From: an uncultured Duganella sp.
GTDB taxonomy: Bacteria > Pseudomonadota > Gammaproteobacteria > Burkholderiales > Burkholderiaceae
DNA: 8,815 nucleotides
Assembly: GCA_946482635.1 (NCBI GenBank)
Contig: CAMLSG010000226.1
Coordinates: 1-8,815 of the forward strand
Reading direction: 5' to 3'
Below, piece by piece: positions 1 through 6,114 of this stretch. Both the position numbers and the translations under genes were made by a program. Position 1 is the first letter of the stretch, and every line of letters begins with the position of its first letter. The notes beneath the pieces were generated by a model. That model saw only the letters and a program-made list of their open reading frames with translations. It did no database searches and was not told the origin of the DNA.

Positions 1-387
1 ATCGAAGTCATCACCTCCTTCTATAAGCACCCCGGTGAAATGATCGTCAACTCGATCATCGGCAGCCTGCTGGTATATGCCTTCCTTGGCCTGTCGCCGG
101 AAGCGGGCGCGGTCTATACGCTGTGCACCGCGCTCGGCGAATTCTTCTACCACACCAGCGTTACCACGCCGCGCTGGGTCGGCTGGTTCTTCCAGCGTCC
201 CGAGATGCACCGTATCCACCACCAGTACGGCCGCCACAAGAACAACTACGGAGACATCGTGTGGTGGGACATGCTGTTCGGGACCTACGAGAACCCGGAG
301 AAGTTCGAAGCCACATGCGGCTTCGATCCCGACAAGGAAGAACGCCTGGTGGACATGCTGGCCTACCGCGACGTCCACCAGGAGTGA
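1..387 (+). CDS. Fatty acid hydroxylase / sterol desaturase family protein (3' part, 5' end outside window)
   Basis: The reading frame is open from base 1 and ends at TGA 385-387, so the last 128 residues are visible and the start lies off the left edge. The visible part carries the final histidine box of the membrane-bound di-iron fatty acid hydroxylase superfamily (EMHRIHH, about residues 70-76), followed by NNYGD and WWDMLFGTYENP. This NYG...WD.LFGTY end is characteristic of bacterial sterol desaturase-like proteins. A hydrophobic stretch near residues 16-35 is probably the last membrane segment. Family members use a histidine-coordinated di-iron centre and O2 to hydroxylate or desaturate lipid acyl chains or sterol-like substrates at the inner membrane. 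The substrate cannot be told from this fragment. Its stop codon directly abuts the stop of the convergent cyclase gene, with no intervening base. The family call is firm; the specific reaction is unknown. Confidence 0.88.
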   Translation: MEVITSFYKHPGEMIVNSIIGSLLVYAFLGLSPEAGAVYTLCTALGEFFYHTSVTTPRWVGWFFQRPEMHRIHHQYGRHKNNYGDIVWWDMLFGTYENPEKFEATCGFDPDKEERLVDMLAYRDVHQE

Positions 388-1350
388 TCAGCGCAGCGGC
401 AGCGCGATTGGCCGCATCGGCGCCGCATCCGCGCCGCGCAGCTTGAGCGAGGCGCCGATGAAGGCAAATTCATACACCTTGTCGCGCGCCAGTTCTTCCA
501 GGTTGACCAGCTCCATGATCGGCACCCCGTGCTCGGCCAGCAGGTAGGTGTGCACCGGAATGTAGTTGTCCTTGGCCTCGGAAGGGAAGGCTTCGAAACT
601 CAGGTTGTCCGCGCCCACCACCATCGCACCATGCTGCTCCACCAGGAAGCGTGCCGCATCCAGCCCCATGCCCGGCGGATTCTGCATGAAGGCCTGCGCC
701 TTTTCGAACTGCTGCATGCGCCCGGTGCGGATCAGCACCACATCGCCTTTTTGCAGCGCCACCTTCTGTCGCGCCAGGGCTTCGGCCAGGTCCTTGCCAG
801 TTACACGGTAGTTATCCGGCAGCATGGATACGCCCTTGGATGCCGCCACGTCGATCAGTACGCCGCGTGCCACGATCGGCGGCAGCTTTTCCGCACCGGC
901 GACTTTCCAGCCGCGGTCGCCCAGGTGTTCGGAGGCCTTGAAGCCATTCCAGATCTTGCCATTCAGGCCGAAGTGGTTGAGTGCATCGATATGTGTGCCC
1001 ATGTGCGCATACATCGAGATGGCGCTGCCTGTGTAGCTGACGTGCTGGTTCATGGCTTTGCCGGTCTCCATTGGGTCCGACAGCACATTGCCGTGCGGCG
1101 TGTGCGTCATCCACATCAGGTAAGGCGGGTCGCCGGCAGCCTGCCAGCTTGGCATGCCGACGAAATAATCCACCGACAGGTCATAGGCGCGGCCGCCGCT
1201 GATGCGGGCCAGGATCGCCGCGCTGGAGGCTTGCGTGACCAGGTTCAGTCGCCCGATTTCATCTTGCGGGCCCCAAGGGCTGGTACCTGGTTCGGCAGCC
1301 ATGGCATTGGCGGACAGCAGCAGGGCGGCAAGGGCGTTTGCGAGTTTCAT
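388..1350 (-). CDS. Exported cyclase-family (kynurenine formamidase-like) metal-dependent hydrolase
   Basis: The protein has 320 residues and starts at ATG 1350-1348, with an AAAGGA ribosome binding site 6 nt upstream (1357-1362). Residues 1-19 look like a Sec signal peptide (MKLANALAALLLSANAMAA, likely cleaved near AMA/AEP), so it should act in the periplasm. The signature metal-binding motif HMGTHIDALNHF supplies His116, His120, Asp122 and His126, as in the cyclase family (PF04199), which includes kynurenine formamidase and isatin hydrolase. Other family hallmarks are KGDVVLIRTG (201-210), GADNLSFEAFP (246-256), the HTYLL...GVPIMELVNLEEL block (267-287) and a C-terminal GADAAPMRPIA. Members hydrolyse amide, lactam or lactone-like bonds using Mn/Zn. 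Most cytosolic kynurenine formamidases are near 210 aa, so this longer exported form is unlikely to be KynB, and no kyn genes are adjacent. It is divergent from a LysR regulator, its likely controller. The substrate is unknown. Confidence 0.9.
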   Translation of the reverse strand: MKLANALAALLLSANAMAAEPGTSPWGPQDEIGRLNLVTQASSAAILARISGGRAYDLSVDYFVGMPSWQAAGDPPYLMWMTHTPHGNVLSDPMETGKAMNQHVSYTGSAISMYAHMGTHIDALNHFGLNGKIWNGFKASEHLGDRGWKVAGAEKLPPIVARGVLIDVAASKGVSMLPDNYRVTGKDLAEALARQKVALQKGDVVLIRTGRMQQFEKAQAFMQNPPGMGLDAARFLVEQHGAMVVGADNLSFEAFPSEAKDNYIPVHTYLLAEHGVPIMELVNLEELARDKVYEFAFIGASLKLRGADAAPMRPIALPLR

Positions 1351-1451
1351 CTTGGTTCCTTTGTAAGAAATGTCAGTGAAGCCAGCATATTTGATTCTGC
1401 TGCTAAGATAATCGGGCAGTTTTGATAAAGACTTTTTACCAGGAGGATCGA
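1351..1451. promoter_or_regulatory. Divergent promoter/operator region between cyclase and LysR genes
   Basis: These 101 bp separate two divergent start codons and must hold both promoters. The region is visibly AT-richer than the flanking genes. A GATAAT (1407-1412) on the + strand is a candidate -10 for the LysR gene, but no good -35 lies 16-18 bp before it. An imperfect inverted pair GATT (1393-1396) / AATC (1410-1413) and two direct GATAA repeats (1407-1411 and 1424-1428, one every 17 bp) are candidate LysR binding half-sites. They do not give the standard T-N11-A spacing cleanly. The regulatory role is inferred from gene layout; individual sites are weak. Confidence 0.5.
1441..1446 (+). 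promoter_or_regulatory. Ribosome binding site deciding the LysR start
   Basis: A perfect AGGAGG lies 5 nt before ATG 1452. This favours that ATG over the in-frame TTG at 1422, which has no comparable site and would add ten residues ahead of the usual LysR N-terminus. Confidence 0.85.
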
Positions 1452-2345
1452 ATGGACAAGCTGGCCGCCATGCATGCCTTTCGCCGCGTGGTTGAGCGCG
1501 GCAGCTTCAGCAAGGCGGCAGAGGAGCTGGGCCTGTCGCCGGCCGGCATCGGCAAGCAGGTGCGCTGGCTGGAGCAGGGCCTGAACGTCGCGCTCTTACT
1601 GCGCACCACCCGCACCATGCGCCTGACCGACACCGGCCGTGCCTACTTCCAGGAATGCTGCCGCCTGCTCGACGAGCTGGAAGAGCTCGAGCGCAGCACC
1701 AGCGGCGCGCAGGCGGCAATGAAGGGGCGCGTGCGCATCAATGCCCCGATGTCGCTCAGCCTGGTGGTGCTGCCGCCGCTGCTGGCACGCTTCATGGACC
1801 AATACCCCGAGATCGACGTCGAGCTCACCATGGCGGACCGCCTGCTCGATGTAGTGGCGGAAGGCTTCGACCTGTCGCTGCGCGTGCGCACCACGCTGCC
1901 CGATTCTTCTTTGGTGGTGCGCTCCGCCGGCAAGGTAGGGCAATGGCTGTGCGCATCCCCGTCCTACTTGCGCGAACACGGAACGCCGCAGGTGCCGCAC
2001 GAGCTGCTGGCCCACCGCGCCCTGGCCTTTCGTCTCGCGGAAGCGCCAGGCCTGTGGCGCCTGGAGGGCGAGGGCGGTACGGTCGAAATCGAGCCGCCAG
2101 TGCGCATGTGGCTGGACAACAGCCTGATGCTGGGACAGATGCTGGCGGCCGGGCAGGGCATCGGCTCGCTGCCGTCCTTCATCGCCCGGCCCATGCTGGC
2201 CGACGGCGCGCTGGAGCGAGTGCTGCCCGCCTGGCAGTTGCAGCCGCGCGTCGCCTACATCGTCTACCCCGGCAACCGGCACCTGCAGACCAAGGTGCGC
2301 ACCCTGTCCGATTTCCTTGCGGCTGAATTGCCGCCACTGTTCTAG
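1452..2345 (+). CDS. LysR-type transcriptional regulator
   Basis: The protein has 297 residues, the normal LysR length. The N-terminus MDKLAAMHAFRRVVERGSFS, the helix-turn-helix around residues 17-40 (SKAAEELGLSPAGIGKQVRWLE) and the following RTTR...LTDTGRAYF wing (51-66) are the classic LysR DNA-binding signature. A linker helix rich in Leu/Glu (LLDELEELE) leads to the substrate-binding domain from about residue 90 (GRVRINAPMSLSLVVLPPLLARF, opening of the effector fold). It resembles the CrgA/DmlR-like group of LysR regulators. Such proteins bind as tetramers to divergent promoter regions and respond to small, often aromatic or organic acid, ligands. The divergent cyclase gene is the most probable target, together with autoregulation. 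The start was chosen from the perfect AGGAGG at 1441-1446. The effector is unknown. Confidence 0.93.
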   Translation: MDKLAAMHAFRRVVERGSFSKAAEELGLSPAGIGKQVRWLEQGLNVALLLRTTRTMRLTDTGRAYFQECCRLLDELEELERSTSGAQAAMKGRVRINAPMSLSLVVLPPLLARFMDQYPEIDVELTMADRLLDVVAEGFDLSLRVRTTLPDSSLVVRSAGKVGQWLCASPSYLREHGTPQVPHELLAHRALAFRLAEAPGLWRLEGEGGTVEIEPPVRMWLDNSLMLGQMLAAGQGIGSLPSFIARPMLADGALERVLPAWQLQPRVAYIVYPGNRHLQTKVRTLSDFLAAELPPLF

Positions 2346-2429
2346 CGCCAAAGGATTTTTGAGATAATCCAGCGGGGAAAAGGCGGTTGCGCCGTGCGCT
2401 TCACCTTCCCGTCACATGAAAGGAATTCA
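2346..2429 (+). promoter_or_regulatory. Intergenic region upstream of the 141-aa protein, possible promoter
   Basis: This 84-bp gap follows the LysR stop. It contains GATAAT (2363-2368), a 5-of-6 match to a -10 element, without a convincing -35. It lies inside a short inverted repeat GGATT (2353-2357) / AATCC (2366-2370) with an 8-nt loop. The hairpin lacks a following T-run and is not a convincing terminator. The 8-mer AGATAATC here (2362-2369) also occurs before the LysR gene (1406-1413). A promoter is plausible but unproven. Confidence 0.3.
2419..2424 (+). promoter_or_regulatory. Ribosome binding site deciding the start of the 141-aa protein
   Basis: AAAGGA sits 5 nt before ATG 2430 and supports that start over the upstream in-frame GTG at 2394. 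Confidence 0.7.
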
Positions 2430-2855
2430 ATGGGGTTTGATCTAAGAAGTGAATCCGGCGCGGAGGCCCGTTACAGCGGCGCGGCCTGGGCAATGCTCCT
2501 GAACCTGGGAAGGACGTATGGCTGGAAACCTGCCGGAACAAGCGCGCCCCCGGGAATGGCGGCCGCCGAGTGGGCATCTTCGACTTACGACACAAGCGAT
2601 GGACAAACGGTGACCCGGCAAGATGCTGCGAACCTGGCAGAGGCGCTGGAGTCCGTGCTGGCCGATCCCGGCCAGGGCGCCAAACAGGCAGCGCTCAAGC
2701 GAGACCTCGACCGGCTCGTTCACAAGCAAATTGTCCGGATACTTGGTGCCAAGGCACGCCCCTACGTCGAGGATCCGGAACCCTATATCATCCCCGACGA
2801 TACGATGCGCGACTTCATCGAATTTCTGCGCCAGGGTTCTTTCCGCATCGAATAG
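2430..2855 (+). CDS. Uncharacterised conserved-looking protein, 141 aa
   Basis: The start is ATG 2430 with AAAGGA at 2419-2424; an alternative GTG at 2394 would add 12 residues. There is no signal peptide or membrane segment, so it is probably cytosolic. Recognisable blocks are an N-terminal MGFDLRSESG, a tryptophan-containing helix leading to LGRTYGWKPAGT (about residues 26-37), SDGQTVTRQDAANLAEALESVLAD (about 56-79), a basic helical middle (KRDLDRLVHKQIVRIL) and a C-terminal DFIEFLRQGSFRIE. The combination YGW.PAGT / DGQ.VT..DA..LA.ALE / FI.F.R.G.F.I resembles a small family of bacterial proteins of unknown function that I recall only generally. No catalytic motif is visible and I assign no function. 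It is the last gene of the + strand run and converges on the phosphofructokinase with one base between stops. Confidence 0.8.
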   Translation: MGFDLRSESGAEARYSGAAWAMLLNLGRTYGWKPAGTSAPPGMAAAEWASSTYDTSDGQTVTRQDAANLAEALESVLADPGQGAKQAALKRDLDRLVHKQIVRILGAKARPYVEDPEPYIIPDDTMRDFIEFLRQGSFRIE

Positions 2856-2856
2856 C

Positions 2857-4071
2857 TCAGCGCTTCAGGATCTTCGGCACCGGCGCCGGGCGCAGGCGAT
2901 AGGCGTCCGGCATGCCGGAACCGAGCAAGGGGCGCAGGTACATGCGGAAGGCATCGGTCACGCCGGTGCCTTTCTCGTCGATGAATTCATCTTCCATGGT
3001 GCGCGTCTTGCCAGCCACCGCCTCCAGCGGCAGCAGCTCATAGTCGACCGAATAGAAGCCGGTGCGCTTGATCGCCACCGAGCCATTGCGGTCGCCCCAC
3101 ATGGCGAACTGCACAGCCTTCTCGCCCACTTCGCGCGCCTCGCGCTGGTCCACGTCCGACACGCAGCCGATGAAGGAGCGTTGCAGGTAGCCGAAGGTGT
3201 CGCCGCGCACGCGCTTGATGCCCAGCTTGTCCTTGATCTCGTCGCACAGCAGGTCGGCCAGCGCGCCGGTGCCCGATAGCTGCACATTGCCGTGCGCATC
3301 GCGCTCCACTTCCTTCGCCAGCAAGGTGGCAATCGGCGCGCCGGATGCATCGTGAATGCCTTCCGACACCGCGACCACGCAACGCCCGTAGCGCGCATAA
3401 GTATCTTTCACGTCGGCCAGGAATTGCTCGATCGAGAACACGCGCTCCGGCAGGTAGATCAGGTGCGGCCCATCGTCGGGGAATTTCTTGCCCAGCGCCG
3501 AAGCAGCGGTCAGGAAGCCTGCATGGCGGCCCATGACCACGCCCACGTACACCCCCGGCAGCGAGGCGTTATCCAGGTTGGCGCCGGCAAAGGCTTGCGC
3601 CACAAAGCGCGCAGCGGAAGGGAAGCCCGGCGTATGATCATTGCCTACCAGGTCGTTGTCGATGGTCTTGGGAATGTGGATGGCGCGCAGCGGATAGCCG
3701 GCCGCCTGCGCCTGTTCGGCCACGATGCGCACCGTGTCCGAGGAATCGTTGCCGCCGATGTAGAAGAAGTGCTCGATCTCGTGCGCCTTCAGCACCTTGA
3801 AGATGTCTTCGCAGTACTTCAGGTCCGGCTTGTCGCGCGTCGAACCAAGGGCGGAGGAGGGCGTGGCCGCGACCAGTTCCAGGTTATGGCTGGTCTCCTG
3901 CGTCAGGTCGACGAAATCCTCGTTGACGATGCCGCGCACGCCGTGCAGCGCGCCATAGATGCGCGTCACATTGCGGAAGCGGCGCGCCTCGAGCACGACG
4001 CCGGCCAGCGACTGGTTGATCACGGCGGTCGGACCGCCCCCTTGTGCGACCAGGATTTTGCCAGACGACAT
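2857..4071 (-). CDS. pfp: Pyrophosphate-type 6-phosphofructokinase (PPi--fructose-6-phosphate 1-phosphotransferase)
   Basis: The protein has 404 residues and starts at ATG 4071-4069, 7 nt after a strong AAGGAGG. It belongs to the PfkA superfamily: GGGPTAVIN (11-19, phosphate-donor loop), YIGGNDSSDT (104-113), PKTIDND (134-140, catalytic Asp138), MGRHAGF (180-186), PER (208-210) and GYLQRS near residue 290. Two positions point to pyrophosphate rather than ATP as donor: Asp109 where ATP enzymes have Gly (E. coli Gly104), and Lys135 in PKTIDND where ATP enzymes have PGTIDND (E. coli Gly124). The length of about 400 aa also exceeds the roughly 320 aa of bacterial ATP-PFKs. The enzyme would interconvert fructose 6-phosphate and fructose 1,6-bisphosphate reversibly in the cytosol, serving glycolysis or gluconeogenesis. 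Asn108 replaces the usual metal-binding Asp. It lies 42 bp downstream of the S9 genes on the same strand. Confidence 0.92.
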   Translation of the reverse strand: MSSGKILVAQGGGPTAVINQSLAGVVLEARRFRNVTRIYGALHGVRGIVNEDFVDLTQETSHNLELVAATPSSALGSTRDKPDLKYCEDIFKVLKAHEIEHFFYIGGNDSSDTVRIVAEQAQAAGYPLRAIHIPKTIDNDLVGNDHTPGFPSAARFVAQAFAGANLDNASLPGVYVGVVMGRHAGFLTAASALGKKFPDDGPHLIYLPERVFSIEQFLADVKDTYARYGRCVVAVSEGIHDASGAPIATLLAKEVERDAHGNVQLSGTGALADLLCDEIKDKLGIKRVRGDTFGYLQRSFIGCVSDVDQREAREVGEKAVQFAMWGDRNGSVAIKRTGFYSVDYELLPLEAVAGKTRTMEDEFIDEKGTGVTDAFRMYLRPLLGSGMPDAYRLRPAPVPKILKR

Positions 4072-4078
4072 CGCGCTG

Positions 4079-4085
4079 CCTCCTT
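4079..4085 (-). promoter_or_regulatory. Strong ribosome binding site of the phosphofructokinase
   Basis: On the minus strand this reads AAGGAGG, 7 nt before ATG 4071. It lies inside the 42-bp gap (4072-4113) after the S9 gene stop. I see no terminator hairpin with a T-run in that gap, so transcription may continue from the S9 genes. Confidence 0.8.
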
Positions 4086-4113
4086 CGAAGTGAGTGACGG
4101 ACGAGCCGCCAGC

Positions 4114-6114
4114 TTACTCCGTTTTTGCCCCCGCGCCGATATGCTTGTCGAGGAATTTCTCGACCCGGGTCCAGAAGTCGATGCGGTTCTTGGCCAGTTT
4201 AAGGCTGTGGCCCTCATCGTCGTATTCCGTGAATTCAACTTTCTTGTTATGCGGACGAACTTCCCGCAAAAAGCGCTTGCCGTGCACGATCGGCACGCGG
4301 TGATCGGCGTCGCCGTAACCCATAAGGATCGGCCGCTTGATTCGTTCCGCTTGCTCGACGGGGGAAGTTGCCTTGAGTTGTGCAGCATCCTTTTCCAGGT
4401 CTCCGACCAGCAGCGGCAAGCCATATTGTTTCGCCTCCGCAGACAAATCCGAGGTGTATAACCAGTGGCCGGTGTACAGCAGTTCGAGGTCGGTCACGCC
4501 TGCCCAATTGACGGCGCATTGGAAAATATCAGGATCGTTCAGGACGCCCATCAATGCAGCATAACCGCCGTAACTTGCCCCTGCAATGCAGATCCTTCGG
4601 CTGTCGGCATAACCATTTTCTACGGCCCAACGGGCACCGTCTGCGAGGTCATCCTGCATCTTCAGGCCCCATTGCTTCCAGCCAGCCTTGAAATGCTTGG
4701 TCCCGAATCCCTTGGAACCACGGAAGAATGGCTCCAGCACGACGTAGCCTCTTGAAGCCAGGAATTGGGATTCGCTATCCCAACCCCACTTGCTACCGCG
4801 GACGTAAGGTCCGCCATGAACCAGAACGACCAGCGGCGACTTATTCGCTGCGGGCTTCTGTGGCAAGGTGAGCAGCGCAGGGATCTGCATGCCGTCGCGA
4901 GCTTTATAGGCAACCATTTTCTGCCTTGCTTGCGTAGCCGGATCAATTTCGGGAAACTGTTGCCCTACTTTTACCAACTGGCGCGCATCCTTGCGATACA
5001 CATAGTACGCCGGTGGTTGGCGGTCCGAATAAGAATATATGAGAACGTTATTGCCGCGGGCCTGCTTAGCCGGCGTCATCAGGTTGACTGTATTTGGCAA
5101 CAGTTTGTCGATGTCAGCTTGTGTGGCTTTAAGGTCGACATCGAACCACATATTGCCTTCGCCTTCGGTGGTATAACGCATTCCGAGAAGCTTGCCATCG
5201 TGGATAAACAATTCGCCGTCAAAGTCATAGCCCTCAAGCTCAATCAAGGGTTCACCCAGCTTCATGGTGGCAAGGTCCAGCGGCCTGACCATTGCCTTAT
5301 CGTCTATCGGGCTGGTGACGTAGAGCAGGTTGTCGTTGACGAATGCAATTGGACGAACGATCTGCGGCTCGTTATCCGGCCCTTTCGCAGCCAGTACTTC
5401 CCATTTACCTGCTTCCCTTTGCAAATAAGGGATGATGGCCGCCTGAAAGCGGGTAAGCGCGATTCGTGGCTCGCCATGCTGGTCAAGCAACCAGTCGATC
5501 GGTTCTGCATCCGGAATACTTGCCCAATCGGCCTGGCCGGTGACCGCGTTCAGTTTTTTGAGGTCGACCACTCCTGTAAAGTTCCCAGCTTTTTTGTCGA
5601 CGTTTCGGTTTTCGACATAAATAAAGTCTGAGTTTTGCGCCCCAGTTTGCCTAAGCAAGAAGGTATTCCAAGGCAGTTTCCCCGCCTGCTTCCAGCCGCG
5701 GGCGGCAAGCTGAACGGGCTTGCTTCCATCTCGATTGACGGCGAACAGTCCTGCTGCAGCTTCGATGGAGCCAACAGGAATATTTTTGTTCCCGGCGGTC
5801 AAAACTAGGCGCTCGTCATTCACCCACTGGAATTCGCTGACATCATCCAAAGCGAAGTGCGCTGCCACATTGGACTTCAGCGTTTCGAGATCGATGACAA
5901 CCAGGCGGTCATGCTCGGTCTCGTGGCTGACAATCGCGGCAAGGTACTTGCCACTAGGCGAAAGCGCTGCCTGAACGAAGTCAGGATTCGCAAAGAACGC
6001 GGATACCGGCGCAGATGGCGGCGTTCCAGGCATATCTTGCTGCGCCTCTGCTCCGGCTGCGGTTAGCATGAGCAGGGACGTCAGCAGGGTTCTTGTTGCT
6101 TTATGGATTGGCAT
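4114..6114 (-). CDS. Exported S9-family (prolyl oligopeptidase-like) serine peptidase, downstream paralogue
   Basis: The protein has 666 residues from ATG 6114; an in-frame TTG at 6123 would add three. Neither start has a clear Shine-Dalgarno site, and the gene overlaps the preceding S9 gene by 14 nt, so translational coupling is likely. Residues 1-24 look like a signal peptide (LLTSLLMLTAAGAEA/QQ). An N-terminal beta-propeller-like region (to about 400) precedes an alpha/beta-hydrolase domain with HGGPY (oxyanion region), nucleophile Ser514 in GASYGGY, Asp604 in GDADHRVP and His636 in DDEGHS, a complete triad. Such enzymes cleave peptides or N-terminal dipeptides in the periplasm or outside the cell. 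The HG before the Asp in the paralogue is YG here. GC is distinctly lower than in the neighbours (about 53% over six hand-counted 60-base lines). Substrate specificity is unknown. Confidence 0.93.
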   Translation of the reverse strand: MPIHKATRTLLTSLLMLTAAGAEAQQDMPGTPPSAPVSAFFANPDFVQAALSPSGKYLAAIVSHETEHDRLVVIDLETLKSNVAAHFALDDVSEFQWVNDERLVLTAGNKNIPVGSIEAAAGLFAVNRDGSKPVQLAARGWKQAGKLPWNTFLLRQTGAQNSDFIYVENRNVDKKAGNFTGVVDLKKLNAVTGQADWASIPDAEPIDWLLDQHGEPRIALTRFQAAIIPYLQREAGKWEVLAAKGPDNEPQIVRPIAFVNDNLLYVTSPIDDKAMVRPLDLATMKLGEPLIELEGYDFDGELFIHDGKLLGMRYTTEGEGNMWFDVDLKATQADIDKLLPNTVNLMTPAKQARGNNVLIYSYSDRQPPAYYVYRKDARQLVKVGQQFPEIDPATQARQKMVAYKARDGMQIPALLTLPQKPAANKSPLVVLVHGGPYVRGSKWGWDSESQFLASRGYVVLEPFFRGSKGFGTKHFKAGWKQWGLKMQDDLADGARWAVENGYADSRRICIAGASYGGYAALMGVLNDPDIFQCAVNWAGVTDLELLYTGHWLYTSDLSAEAKQYGLPLLVGDLEKDAAQLKATSPVEQAERIKRPILMGYGDADHRVPIVHGKRFLREVRPHNKKVEFTEYDDEGHSLKLAKNRIDFWTRVEKFLDKHIGAGAKTE
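6101..6114 (-). other. Start/stop overlap of the two S9 genes
   Basis: On the minus strand the bases read ATGCCAATCCATAA: the first three are the downstream start and the last three the upstream stop, in different frames. With no Shine-Dalgarno site before the start, reinitiation by ribosomes finishing the upstream gene is the likely way the second gene is translated. Confidence 0.75.

Noticed and set aside
388..1350. Calling the cyclase-family gene kynB (kynurenine formamidase)
   Set aside because: It is exported and much longer than KynB, and no tryptophan catabolic genes are adjacent.
529..1425. A 298-codon + strand frame opposite the cyclase gene
   Set aside because: It is a shadow of the cyclase coding strand; the cyclase has metal-binding motif, signal peptide and ribosome binding site.
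1422..1451. Upstream TTG start for the LysR protein
   Set aside because: The perfect AGGAGG before ATG 1452 and the standard LysR N-terminus favour the shorter form.
1596..2351. A 251-codon minus-strand frame opposite the LysR gene
   Set aside because: It is His/Gln-rich shadow sequence with no start context, while the LysR reading is unmistakable.
3292..4461. A 389-codon + strand frame spanning the phosphofructokinase and the end of the lower-GC S9 gene
   Set aside because: It crosses two clearly real minus-strand genes and the gap between them, and shows no protein-like motif.
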